From Fidelibacterota bacterium (GTDB lineage: Bacteria > Fidelibacterota > UBA8477 > JABMPR01), in contig JABMQQ010000028.1 of assembly GCA_013202495.1 (NCBI GenBank), positions 1 through 37,504 on the forward strand: a DNA stretch of 37,504 bases. Direction: 5' to 3'. The translations under genes were made by a program, and so were the position numbers. Below are positions 13,903-22,926 of the stretch, in pieces (within the stretch, counting starts at the first letter, position 1; the number at the start of each line of letters is the position of its first letter). The notes under the pieces are model-generated. The model had not been told where the DNA came from and searched no databases. It saw only the letters and a list, made by a program, of their open reading frames with translations.

Positions 13903-14649
13903 GTGCGACAGTTTATCATCATTCTTGTAACTGCCAGTGTCTTGTTTGGCTGGGGAAAAAACGGGCATCGGGTTATCGGTAAAATTGCTGAAGAGAATCT
14001 TACACCCCAAGCGAAAGAGCAAATATCACAATTATTGGGACACACTGATCTTGCTAGCATAGCAAATTGGGCAGACGAGATTAAATCAGATCCTGCCTGG
14101 GATCATTCACATGACTGGCATTATTGTACCATCCTTGAAGGCCATGAATATGAAGGTCCAGAAGCAGGTGGTTACGCCGTAAAGAAGGTGACTGAATTTA
14201 CCTCCTTGCTTAAAAAAGGTACGCTAGGGACGAAGGATCAACTTGATGTCTTTCGTTTTATCGTTCATATCGTTGGAGATTTACATCAACCACTCCATGT
14301 CGGTAATGGGACTGACAGAGGTGGAAATGATGTGAAAGTGACCTGGTTTTGGGATGAGACCAATCTGCATAGAGTCTGGGATTCCCAAATGATAGATGGT
14401 ATGCAATACAGCTATACAGAATATGCCCAGCAGATTCAGCTTGGTCTATCCGAAGCCGATAAGCAGTCCATGCTCGATCCAAACGTCTTAAGCTTTGTAA
14501 ATAACTCCCGCGCCGTTCATGACCAGGTCTACGATATTGGTGAGGGTAAACTGTCATACGAATATGTGTACAAAAATAGAGAATTGATGGAAGATCGGCT
14601 GATGAAGGCAGGTTACCATCTCGCAGCTATTCTGAATGAGATTTTTTAA
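13903..14649 (+). CDS. Secreted S1/P1-type nuclease
   Basis: This 248-aa zinc-dependent nuclease/phosphodiesterase cleaves single-stranded nucleic acids and is exported to the periplasm or outside. A short signal peptide (RQFIIILVTASVLFG) is followed by WGKNGHRVIGKIAEE. In this family the mature N-terminal Trp is itself a zinc ligand, and the WG..GH pattern is exactly placed. Further ligands are in the DWHY region and in FIVHIVGDLHQPLHVG (HxxxD with a following His), plus NLHRVWD. I chose the GTG at 13903 because AGGAGAG lies 7 bases upstream and the signal peptide then begins properly; a TTG at 13885 is in frame but poorly placed. It is followed after 4 bases by a patatin-like gene, so the two are likely one transcript, perhaps for nutrient scavenging. 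Confidence 0.93.
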   Translation: MRQFIIILVTASVLFGWGKNGHRVIGKIAEENLTPQAKEQISQLLGHTDLASIANWADEIKSDPAWDHSHDWHYCTILEGHEYEGPEAGGYAVKKVTEFTSLLKKGTLGTKDQLDVFRFIVHIVGDLHQPLHVGNGTDRGGNDVKVTWFWDETNLHRVWDSQMIDGMQYSYTEYAQQIQLGLSEADKQSMLDPNVLSFVNNSRAVHDQVYDIGEGKLSYEYVYKNRELMEDRLMKAGYHLAAILNEIF

Positions 14650-14653
14650 ATAA

Positions 14654-15658
14654 ATGATACACCTGCGTCACTCAATCCAATTATTTATTTCAACATGTCT
14701 TTTGTTGGGGACAATATTTGGAGCATCACCCAATTCAACAGAAATAGAGAAAAAGTTTAAGCTAGTTCTAGATGGGAAGGCAGAGCAGGATTTTACCGTA
14801 GGTTTAGCTCTGGGTGCAGGTGCTGCCAAAGGCTTTGCTCATATTGGAGTATTAGATGCTCTAGAAAAAGCAGGTATCAGGATTGATATGATTGCTGGCA
14901 GTAGTATGGGTGCCATCATTGGCGGTGGATACGCAGCAGGTCTCAGTGTTGATTCATTATCAGATGTTGCATTGAATTCGGACTGGTTAGATGTATTGAA
15001 TCTTCTGGATCCGGTTTTCCCAACCAGGGGGTTTATTGATGGTCAAAAAATTCATGCTTTTCTCGATGAATTATATCATCATCAAAACATAGAAGATTTA
15101 GCTATTCCATTTGCAGCTACCACAGTTGATATCCTGAGAGGTGACTTATTTGTCCTCAATGAGGGCAATCTGGCCAACGCCGCCCGGGCCAGCTCGTCCA
15201 TTCCCATCATCTTTAACCCCCTGGCCATTGATGATCAGGTTCTGGTTGACGGCGGTATGATTGATCCGGTGCCAATAGATGTCGTTCGATCCATGGGCGC
15301 TGACTATATCATTGCAGTGAACGTGCTGGCATTTTCTGAAGACCATATGGATAAACCAGCCTTCCAGTATATGAACGCAAATGAATTAAAGAATAGCCGC
15401 TCCATCTGGCGACTCCCAAAAGCTGATGAAGCCTGGTACCAGGCAGGGAAGCCAAATATGGTTGAGATCGCCCATGAAACAGTCATTCTTTCCATGGCAT
15501 TGATTGCAGCTAATCAAGTGGAGTTGGCTAACCCCAATATGATTATCAATGTGAGCACCGGTCTGGCGGCCTGGAATTTCCTGGAAGCAGAAATTGCCAT
15601 CCAAAAGGGTTATCGAGAAACCATCCTGCAATTGGAGCTGGCTAAACAAAAACACTAG
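14654..15658 (+). CDS. Patatin-like phospholipase (RssA-type), exported
   Basis: This 334-aa serine lipase/acyl hydrolase uses a Ser-Asp dyad. It has an N-terminal signal peptide (about residues 1-24), the oxyanion-hole block GAGAAKGFAHIG, the nucleophile elbow GSSMG in IAGSSMGAIIGGGYAAG, and the catalytic Asp in VDGGMIDPVP. These are the four standard patatin motifs. Length and order resemble the stand-alone bacterial patatins near NTE/RssA. The C-terminal third (from about residue 225) lacks recognised motifs. The ATG lies 4 bases after the nuclease stop. It probably acts in the periplasm or at the outer membrane. The substrate lipid is unknown. Confidence 0.92.
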   Translation: MIHLRHSIQLFISTCLLLGTIFGASPNSTEIEKKFKLVLDGKAEQDFTVGLALGAGAAKGFAHIGVLDALEKAGIRIDMIAGSSMGAIIGGGYAAGLSVDSLSDVALNSDWLDVLNLLDPVFPTRGFIDGQKIHAFLDELYHHQNIEDLAIPFAATTVDILRGDLFVLNEGNLANAARASSSIPIIFNPLAIDDQVLVDGGMIDPVPIDVVRSMGADYIIAVNVLAFSEDHMDKPAFQYMNANELKNSRSIWRLPKADEAWYQAGKPNMVEIAHETVILSMALIAANQVELANPNMIINVSTGLAAWNFLEAEIAIQKGYRETILQLELAKQKH

Positions 15659-15741
15659 AATCTCTGTCTGCCTGCAATATTAGTCACAACTTTTATTCAG
15701 GTTTTAGTTGACTCAGTCAATGGTCTGTTGAAATTAAATCC

Positions 15742-17184
15742 ATGCGAAAAACACCCTTCTTCAAACACGCAATGAAGATATGGATCATCCTCCTCATTCT
15801 GAGTGTGATGTGGTCATGTAGTTTTTTTGGTGACCGGAAAAAGGGTCAATACATTCCTGTGGAATTTGATCTTCAGAAGGAAGTCGGACCCTTCGAGGGT
15901 CTTGGCGCCAATGTTCCTCTCAGTTTTTACAGTCGTAGGATGAAAGTGCTCCAGACCTTCAATGAGTTGGGTATCAAATATATCCGTGTTAAACGTGAAG
16001 ATGAAAATTGGGATGATATTCTGGCTCTACGTGCTTCAACGTCACGCCTTGGAATTAAATGGATTTACAGTCTGGATGCTATCCCTATTGAATTCCTGGA
16101 TGACTATGGGAAACTAGCTGATGTGAAAGGCTTTGCAGGTTGGTGGGCAGAGGAAGTGGATGAGCTGCTCTATCAAGATGTCCCGGCTGATTATATTGAA
16201 CTATTAGATACTCCCGATATACTTAGAGGAGATTCCCTGGCCCTCACCTCCGACTTGTTTAACGAATTGATTCATGCTACTCGTACTGAACTTGATCTGC
16301 GTGATTTTCAGAATGTAGAAATAGTGGGACCGGGACTCTCGTCCCCTGCTTATGGCGGCGACCTGGAAACCTGGTATATGGATCTTGATCAAGCTGGTTT
16401 TGAAATATTACCATTTTGGACAGTTCAGAGCTGGGAAAACAAGCTTGAAGGTGGTCAGGTAGGTCCTGCATTGGGGAACTTCTTTGAATACCTGGATCGG
16501 ATTGAATCGAGGAAACCGCTTTTGGTCACTTCATTTGCTACCTCTGAGACAAAATTTAACGATATCCAGTATCCAGATCCCAATCAGTACGACCTTTTGG
16601 GAAACTTGAATACATTTGAAACATATTACTACAGTGCAACATTCACTTTACCATACGCATTGCGGGTTTATTCCAATACCTTAGATTTATTAAAACATAA
16701 ACAAGTCGTGCCTTTCCTCTATCAACTTTATGATGCTCCTGCTGATGTGAAATACAAAAAAAGATCCTGGGGACTGTTGGATCTGAATGGGGGCGAGAAA
16801 CCTGTATTTTCTGTGCTATCTCAGCTGATGAAAAGGGTTCCCAAGCAATCGACAATCATTGCAACCCTCGATCCGACTCAAGATGGATTAAATGCCCTGA
16901 CCTTCAAGAATTCAGAGGAAGTGCTCGTTACAGTATTAAATGAAGGTCTGGAGTCTAAATCTATCCAGGTAAGTCTGCGGGGAGTAGATCGCAGATTGGA
17001 AATTAAGAGCGCTGAAATTCACTTTGCCCTTAATATCTTTCCTCCTGAGCAAGGTAAAAAAGATATTGTCCAAACCGAAGAGCTGGAACTAAAACTACGT
17101 TCCGACGGCCCCAACGACAGCTACGTGTTTACTCTGATGCTCAAACCTCAATCCATTTTTGCAGGTGTATTTCAATACAAATAG
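15742..17184 (+). CDS. Lipoprotein with clan GH-A glycosidase-like fold, probably non-catalytic
   Basis: This 480-aa protein has a lipoprotein-like signal peptide (hydrophobic stretch then SVMWSCSFFG). The body looks like a TIM-barrel glycoside hydrolase of clan A (GH30/GH39/GH5-like) followed by a beta-rich C-terminal domain from about residue 370. Seen: FEGLGANVPLSFYS near the start, FNELGIKYIRVKRED (the early strand of such barrels), and GPGLSSPAYGG. The normal acid/base motif NEP appears as LDTPD in YIELLDTPDI, and the nucleophile strand (usually TEFG-like) appears as LVTSFATSE, so both catalytic glutamates seem replaced. The fold call is from pattern only. It may bind rather than cut glycans. 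It stands between a patatin and a flippase gene on the same strand. A second ATG (MKIWIILL) may be the true start. Confidence 0.6.
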   Translation: MRKTPFFKHAMKIWIILLILSVMWSCSFFGDRKKGQYIPVEFDLQKEVGPFEGLGANVPLSFYSRRMKVLQTFNELGIKYIRVKREDENWDDILALRASTSRLGIKWIYSLDAIPIEFLDDYGKLADVKGFAGWWAEEVDELLYQDVPADYIELLDTPDILRGDSLALTSDLFNELIHATRTELDLRDFQNVEIVGPGLSSPAYGGDLETWYMDLDQAGFEILPFWTVQSWENKLEGGQVGPALGNFFEYLDRIESRKPLLVTSFATSETKFNDIQYPDPNQYDLLGNLNTFETYYYSATFTLPYALRVYSNTLDLLKHKQVVPFLYQLYDAPADVKYKKRSWGLLDLNGGEKPVFSVLSQLMKRVPKQSTIIATLDPTQDGLNALTFKNSEEVLVTVLNEGLESKSIQVSLRGVDRRLEIKSAEIHFALNIFPPEQGKKDIVQTEELELKLRSDGPNDSYVFTLMLKPQSIFAGVFQYK

Positions 17185-17274
17185 GGTCCCCCAGCCAATT
17201 CAGGCTGATTATTCATCATTCCAAATGAAAGTATCTTGAACAATTCTACCAAGTTGGTCTAGATTGAGCGTGAT

Positions 17275-18573
17275 ATGGATAAATTGACTGCCAGGAAGAT
17301 ATTCAGGTTTTGGTTACCTCTTGCTGGGACATGGCTCATGATGTCCCTTGAGGGACCCTTTATTGCAGCCATTATTGCCCGTCTTGTAGACCCAAAATTC
17401 AACCTGGCTGCCTACGGTGTTGCCTTCTCATTTGCCCTCATTGTGGAAGCACCGGTTATCATGATGATGACTGCCTCCACATCGCTGGTCAAAGATTACA
17501 AATCACTGCGAAAACTTCGTCAATACACCTGGATATTGAATGGCTGTATAACTGTGGCCATGCTGATTCTCATCATACCAAAGATATTCTTTTTTATTAC
17601 CCTGGACTTAATTGGGCTTCCAGAGAATGTGGCGCATTTGACCCATGTCGGCACCATCATCTTATTGCCCTGGCCTGCGGCCATTGGCTTCCGCCGATTC
17701 TATCAGGGCGTATTGATCCGGAACCATGCAACTCGACGGGTTGCTTATGGAACCGTCATTCGCCTCTTTTCCATGGTCTCAACTGCACTTGGTCTATTTG
17801 TTTTCACCAAACTCCCAGGTGTATATATCGGTACGGCTGCATTGTCGGTGGGTGTAAGCGTTGAAGCGATTAGTACTAGAATCATGGTCAGGAAAATTTT
17901 ACACAGGATCAAAACAGCCCAGGATGCGGAAGAAGAACAAGTAGAATCTGCCGTGCCACTGACCTTCCAGTACATTAATAAATTTTATTACCCTTTGGCG
18001 CTGACATCCATGCTCACACTTGGTGTTCATCCACTGATTACCTTTTTTATTGGCAAAAGTCACATGGCTCTGGAATCTCTGGCTGTCCTGCCTGTGGTGA
18101 GTTCATTCGTATTTTTGTTCAGAGGAGTAGGACTCTCATTTCAGGAAGCGGCTATTACCATGCTGGGGTCCAATAAAGAGAATGATAGAGTGATCTATAA
18201 ATTTGCCGCTGTTTTAGGACTTACTCTTGCTTCAGCACTTATTATCACTGCCATTACACCACTGTCAAAGTTATGGTTCTCAAATGTGAGTGGGCTGAGC
18301 GCAGAATTAACTGGATTAGCCCTGACACCCCTGCTCATCATGGGACTATTTCCAGCCTCAACGGTATTGATTTCCATGCAGCGGGCTATCCTGGTTAAAG
18401 GGGGGCAGACTAGTCCTATAACAAAAGCCACAATTATTGAAGTTTTGACCATTATTAGTGTTCTATACATCAGTATTATTCATTTATCTGCAGTAGGTGT
18501 GGTGGCAGCAGCTTCAGCCTTTTTGTCAGGACGATTGGCAGCCAATACCTACCTGTATTTTAAAACGAGATGA
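17275..18573 (+). CDS. MOP-superfamily (MATE/flippase-like) membrane transporter
   Basis: This 432-aa protein has about twelve hydrophobic helices. The N-terminal half (KIFRFWLPLAGTWLMMSLEGPFIAAIIARL) and a related second half (YYPLALTSMLTLGVHPLITFFI) give the two-repeat plan of the MATE/MurJ/Wzx/ANK superfamily. The closest look-alikes I can think of are bacterial ANKH (progressive ankylosis)-like transporters, but I cannot confirm this. The substrate is unknown: drug, lipid-linked sugar or small anion are all possible. It has no signal peptide. The ribosome site is weak (GAGCG). It follows the glycosidase-fold lipoprotein by 90 bases and may share its transcript. Confidence 0.72.
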   Translation: MDKLTARKIFRFWLPLAGTWLMMSLEGPFIAAIIARLVDPKFNLAAYGVAFSFALIVEAPVIMMMTASTSLVKDYKSLRKLRQYTWILNGCITVAMLILIIPKIFFFITLDLIGLPENVAHLTHVGTIILLPWPAAIGFRRFYQGVLIRNHATRRVAYGTVIRLFSMVSTALGLFVFTKLPGVYIGTAALSVGVSVEAISTRIMVRKILHRIKTAQDAEEEQVESAVPLTFQYINKFYYPLALTSMLTLGVHPLITFFIGKSHMALESLAVLPVVSSFVFLFRGVGLSFQEAAITMLGSNKENDRVIYKFAAVLGLTLASALIITAITPLSKLWFSNVSGLSAELTGLALTPLLIMGLFPASTVLISMQRAILVKGGQTSPITKATIIEVLTIISVLYISIIHLSAVGVVAAASAFLSGRLAANTYLYFKTR

Positions 18574-18715
18574 GCGATATCCATCAAATTGTTATAGTGG
18601 ATAGTTAGAACTCCATAGATAAGACCTTGATACCTTTGCTGATAGAACGTATTTTCGCCATGCCAAACCGTGAAAATCTGGAAGACCTCAGAAAGGACGC
18701 ACAATTAAAGCGAGA

Positions 18716-20620
18716 TTGTGGCCATTTGTTAAATCCGGGCTAATTCTAATGTTACTGGCATTTCAAATTGTTAGTTGTTCTAGTGGAACTCCTTCGAATC
18801 CAATTGCCAGAAATGGGATTCTTGATCTTCGGGATCATGAATTCATCAGTCACCTCCGGCTAGATGGTGAATGGAGATTTGTCTGGCGGGACACAAGCAC
18901 TTCAGGTATTGCACCTTCTGATGACCATATAAATATCGAGGTCCCTGATTCCTGGAAGGGCTATCGCTATAGTGGGGTGAAGCTTCCTGGACATGGTGCC
19001 GGAAGTTATTTTCTCACTATTCTCATCCCGGAACGATCTGAATCATATGCTATAAAAATCTCAACAGCTGGCACAGCCTACAATCTATTTGTTAACGATG
19101 ATCTTGTGGGAAGTGTGGGTATCTATTCTGTCGATTCAAGTATGTCTCGGCCACTGTATGAACCAAAAATATTCAATCTTGGCCCCCTCTCAAATCAATT
19201 GACGCTGAGATTCGATGTATCCAATTATGATCATCGACTGGGAGGACTCTGGGAGTCCATTACCTTTGGGACGACTGAAGAAATTTACGAATATCGGGAA
19301 AAACAGGTCGCCATGGCACTGTTTATGTTCGGAACCATTTTTGTCATGGGTATTTATCACCTCGGTGTATTCTCATTAAGCACCCGCGGGACGCCTGCCC
19401 TATATTTTGGAATTTTCTGTTTAATTATCGGATTGAGAACCCTGACCACCGGTGAAATATTCATCCACCAAATCTGGCCGTCCCTTTCATGGCAAACGCT
19501 GATCAAACTTGAATATCTCACATTTTTCACAGGCATCCCCATTTTTTTCCTGTTTGTGCGCCAGCAGTTCCCAGATGAACTCAATGCGCGGGTCAGCCAT
19601 GCCGTTGTTGGAATCTCATCCCTGTTCGTGTTATTGGTTCTGTTTACCCGGGTGGACACATTTTCAGCATCATTGACTTACTTCCAACCCCTGAGTCTAA
19701 TCATTATGCTATATGTCATCTATGGTCTTGTCCTGGCATTTATCCGTGGTGAAGAGGGGTCTACAATGGTCCTGGTGGGATTCCTGACCCTCGTAATCAC
19801 TTTCATGAATGATATGCTTTATGTGGCAAATGTCCTGCATACTGGTCATCTCATCTCACTTGGTCTATTGATTTTTATTTTAACTCAGGCCTTCTTGATT
19901 TCGATCCGCTTCTCAAAAGCATATACCACGATTGATCTTCAACGTACCAAACTTGAGCGAACCAATACAGCCTATCAGGCTGAAATTGAAAGTCGAAAAT
20001 CAGCCGAACAGGAAGTACTTCAGCATAAGGAAAATCTTGAGGAATTGGTTGAGGACCGTACTGCTGAATTGCAGATAGCCAATAAACGTCTAGAAGAATT
20101 ATCCCGAGTTGATGGCTTAACCGGAATAGCCAATCGCCGTCGTCTCGATGAAGAACTGGATCGCGAATGGAAACGTATGCTCCGTGAAAAACGTCCCCTC
20201 AGTGTGGTGCTGTGCGATATTGACCACTTCAAGCTCTACAATGATACCTATGGTCATCAGGGTGGTGATGAATGCCTCATTCGCGTAGCCAATGCCATAA
20301 AAGATTCCGTTAACCGACCTGGTGATTTAACAGCCCGCTATGGTGGCGAAGAATTTTGTCTGGTTTTGCCAGAAACCAGTGGTATAGGAGCCATGAAGAT
20401 TGCAGAACTGGTCCGGAAGAATGTGTTTGAGCTAAATATGGAGCATAAATCGTCACCCATGGCCGAGGTAGTTACACTCAGTTTAGGAGTTGCTACACTT
20501 ATCCCGGATATTGGAAGCCATCCCAGTGTTTTACTGGAAGCTGCTGATAGAGCGCTTTATCAGGCTAAAGGCAATGGTCGCAATAGGGTCGAGCAAAATC
20601 TGATCGAGGCACCAGACTAA
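18716..20620 (+). CDS. Membrane diguanylate cyclase (7TM-DISM sensor plus GGDEF)
   Basis: This 634-aa protein makes cyclic di-GMP. Order: signal or lipoprotein-type N-terminus (about 1-22, LLAFQIVSCSSG), an extracellular jelly-roll-like region (about 25-190, with LDGEWRFVWRD and GAGSYFLTI) as in 7TMR-DISM sensors, seven helices (about 195-400), a coiled coil (KENLEELVEDRTAEL), and a GGDEF domain (about 455-625). The active-site motif is GGEEF, and the inhibitory RxxD site (RPGD) lies five residues before it, so the enzyme is probably active and product-inhibited. The start is uncertain: the TTG at 18716 gives a complete signal peptide, while an ATG 11 codons later gives a shortened one. The N-terminal sensor domain probably binds a carbohydrate or related ligand. 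Confidence 0.93.
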   Translation: MWPFVKSGLILMLLAFQIVSCSSGTPSNPIARNGILDLRDHEFISHLRLDGEWRFVWRDTSTSGIAPSDDHINIEVPDSWKGYRYSGVKLPGHGAGSYFLTILIPERSESYAIKISTAGTAYNLFVNDDLVGSVGIYSVDSSMSRPLYEPKIFNLGPLSNQLTLRFDVSNYDHRLGGLWESITFGTTEEIYEYREKQVAMALFMFGTIFVMGIYHLGVFSLSTRGTPALYFGIFCLIIGLRTLTTGEIFIHQIWPSLSWQTLIKLEYLTFFTGIPIFFLFVRQQFPDELNARVSHAVVGISSLFVLLVLFTRVDTFSASLTYFQPLSLIIMLYVIYGLVLAFIRGEEGSTMVLVGFLTLVITFMNDMLYVANVLHTGHLISLGLLIFILTQAFLISIRFSKAYTTIDLQRTKLERTNTAYQAEIESRKSAEQEVLQHKENLEELVEDRTAELQIANKRLEELSRVDGLTGIANRRRLDEELDREWKRMLREKRPLSVVLCDIDHFKLYNDTYGHQGGDECLIRVANAIKDSVNRPGDLTARYGGEEFCLVLPETSGIGAMKIAELVRKNVFELNMEHKSSPMAEVVTLSLGVATLIPDIGSHPSVLLEAADRALYQAKGNGRNRVEQNLIEAPD

Positions 20621-20653
20621 TTGTAGCAGCATCTTGTTATTTGCCGATTTTCT

Positions 20654-22129
20654 TTATTCGAGAACTTTCCACTCAAAATCCCACTTCCATTTATCAAAAT
20701 ACAGGTTACCACCTGACCACTCGACTTCACCCCTTTGACTATCTACGGTCTCTGAGCGAAAATGTTGCTTGGCGGGAGTAAAGGGCTGACTGATGTCATC
20801 ATTAAAAATAATCCGATAGCTATCCATACCACTGAGATAGAACCAGTGAAGCTGGGGATCACTGCTTTTCCGTAAACCATAGGTGACATCCATTGGAACC
20901 CAGCCATAGGGCTCAAAATAGATCATCCCCCAATCATGCATGCTGTCATCAGGTGGTTGCAATTCCCAGCCCGATTGCCAGCGAGCGGGTATGCCACTGA
21001 TTCGACAGAGCGTGATGAAAAACAGGGTCTGTATACCACAATCACCATGATGATTCTGGAGGGCATACTCAGGAATACAGGGGATGCTGGAATATTCTCT
21101 GGCAGATGCCCAGGGTGTATTGTTATCAACCCAGGCGAAGAGGAGTTGGGCTTTGAGGTAAGGGTTTTGTTCATCTCCCACAATCTCTTGTGCCAGCGCT
21201 TTCAGATCCTCTGTAAAAACGATGTGGGGAGCATCCTCTTCGAGATACTTGCTCAAACTTACTTTATCTTTTATCCTGGTGACCTTATCCGCATTAATCG
21301 CCTGGAAAACGCCATGGGAGGTAAACTCATATTCGACTGAAAATATTGTGGATTCACCAGCTATTGCCGGTTTCTCCATATACACGGTTCGTTGTAGAGC
21401 ATCTTGATCTGCCAACTGGTGTTCAAGTGGTAAAGTTTGAATCAGATCTATGTTCACCTGACGACCCTCAATATAGCGGGGGTAGGGTATCCAGCATTTG
21501 ACCATCTCACCAGACGGGACTTCATCTGCCAGGACTTCCACACTCTGTTTGATGTGCAGTCGTTGTGGTTCTACAAAAAGTTTTTGTGAGTTGTTGGCTG
21601 CCTTGATAATCTGAGCATTGTGAACATCCAGGATCAGCTTGGCTCCTGAACCTGAGCTGATTTCGTCCTCGGGATGTTGAGCGATCCAGATCTTTTTCAT
21701 ATCAGCGTTGATTCGGAAGAGATTGCGGCCTGCATAGGTGAAATAACGCTTTTCTCCATCGATAATTTTAAACTCCAGAGATTTCTCAGTATCCCAGCGC
21801 TCCATGTCTGCCGCAGTCACCTCGGGATAATATTTTTTGATATAGCTCAAAACTTCTTCTGGAGTCTCAGTAAAATCAGCTTTTACTCGGCTCAAGCGTT
21901 CTTGTTCAAAGGTGTAAATCTGGCGATCCTGTTCTGATAGCGTTGCTTCATCCAGATATTGAGTGATCAATTGAGTAGCTGCTGTAAATTCTCCATTCCT
22001 AACGGCCCGATCTATTTGGTCCTTCATAGTTATTGAATCCTCAATCATATTTTGACTACTGCACATACCAATTACTCCCAAAGTCAAAACTATGAGTCCT
22101 AACTTCATGTAGCTCATTTTTCCTAGCAT
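20654..22129 (-). CDS. Transglutaminase-like lipoprotein
   Basis: This 491-aa protein has a lipoprotein signal (MKLGLIVLTLGVIGMC) and a C-terminal transglutaminase-like (papain-fold) domain. The Cys of HHGDCGIQTLFF, the His of MHDWGMIYF and the Asp of PMDVTYG form the catalytic triad in the expected order and spacing. Residues 35-150 are helical and partly repeated in character; residues 185-290 look like the beta-rich domain that often precedes such folds. Its likely role is protease or cross-linking activity in the envelope; the substrate is unknown. Three ATGs lie within the first eight codons (22129, 22117, 22108), and the one at 22117 has AGGA just upstream. It lies 65 bases after the acyltransferase gene, probably in the same operon. 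Confidence 0.88.
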   Translation of the reverse strand: MLGKMSYMKLGLIVLTLGVIGMCSSQNMIEDSITMKDQIDRAVRNGEFTAATQLITQYLDEATLSEQDRQIYTFEQERLSRVKADFTETPEEVLSYIKKYYPEVTAADMERWDTEKSLEFKIIDGEKRYFTYAGRNLFRINADMKKIWIAQHPEDEISSGSGAKLILDVHNAQIIKAANNSQKLFVEPQRLHIKQSVEVLADEVPSGEMVKCWIPYPRYIEGRQVNIDLIQTLPLEHQLADQDALQRTVYMEKPAIAGESTIFSVEYEFTSHGVFQAINADKVTRIKDKVSLSKYLEEDAPHIVFTEDLKALAQEIVGDEQNPYLKAQLLFAWVDNNTPWASAREYSSIPCIPEYALQNHHGDCGIQTLFFITLCRISGIPARWQSGWELQPPDDSMHDWGMIYFEPYGWVPMDVTYGLRKSSDPQLHWFYLSGMDSYRIIFNDDISQPFTPAKQHFRSETVDSQRGEVEWSGGNLYFDKWKWDFEWKVLE

Positions 22130-22194
22130 ACCTTATCCCCAAATTTTTAGAAATTCTGATGGCAAATATATTGATTGAGAAACGATTACCCTAA

Positions 22195-22926
22195 CTATTG
22201 ATCAGGTTGTTTTCCAGCTTCAAAAGGCTCCAAGCCATTATAAATAGCATTGTAGGTAGCAGATAGAACATCATCCAGTTCCATGTCAGCTATGGTTTCA
22301 GCGCGGATAATCGGTTGAAAACGAACGATGATAGGACCTGGGTTTAAATGCAAAGACTCTTTGTTCTTAATGTTAAATACACCTGAAAAGGACATGGGTA
22401 CGATATGGGCCCCACTTTCTTTGGCAAAACGAAAAACAAGGCGCTTAAATGGGGTAAGCTGACCATCCTTTGATCTTCCACCCTCAGGGAGAACCACAAT
22501 GGGGAAGCCTTCCTGAAGTTTCTGTTTGGCCAGATTAAAACTTTTCAGCGAGGCGCGGATGTTTTCTCTTCGGATAGGGATATTTCCCATCCGTTTCACC
22601 AGGGAACCATATACGGGGTAGTTTGTATGATTCTCGGCGAGCATCCCGACATAGTATTCTGGAACAATTGCTTTTAGAAGTGGGAGATCCATGAGGCTGC
22701 TATGGTTAGCCATGAATATGAGGGGTTCTCCTGTAGGCAGAGCCTCGGCATACTCAATCTGTAAATCACAATTTAATATCTTAAACAGCACTAAGGTGCG
22801 ACGTCGAATCCAGGCATCATAGGTTTGAGGTGGTTGAAAGTAGGATCGAAAAAATAGAATCAGAAGGACGGGGCCATAATAAACCCAGCCAATTGTCCAA
22901 TAGTAGAGGGATAGTAGTGCTCTCAT
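22195..22926 (-). CDS. plsC: 1-acyl-sn-glycerol-3-phosphate acyltransferase (PlsC family)
   Basis: This 243-aa membrane-associated acyltransferase adds the second acyl chain to lysophosphatidate to make phosphatidate, or acts on a related lysolipid. Motif I is ANHSSLMDLP (HX4D), motif II is GNIPIRREN, and motif III is VLPEGGRSKDG, all in the right order. An N-terminal hydrophobic segment (about 5-27) anchors it. Its ATG overlaps the stop of the DagK-like gene by four bases, so the two are translationally coupled. That pairing points to one phospholipid pathway, in which the kinase makes phosphatidate-type lipids and the acyltransferase remodels them. Confidence 0.93.
   Translation of the reverse strand: MRALLSLYYWTIGWVYYGPVLLILFFRSYFQPPQTYDAWIRRRTLVLFKILNCDLQIEYAEALPTGEPLIFMANHSSLMDLPLLKAIVPEYYVGMLAENHTNYPVYGSLVKRMGNIPIRRENIRASLKSFNLAKQKLQEGFPIVVLPEGGRSKDGQLTPFKRLVFRFAKESGAHIVPMSFSGVFNIKNKESLHLNPGPIIVRFQPIIRAETIADMELDDVLSATYNAIYNGLEPFEAGKQPDQ

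Noticed and set aside
17192-17207. CAGCC/GGCTG hairpin after the glycosidase-fold gene as terminator
   Set aside because: The five-base stem is short and not followed by a T-run; the next gene on the same strand is close.
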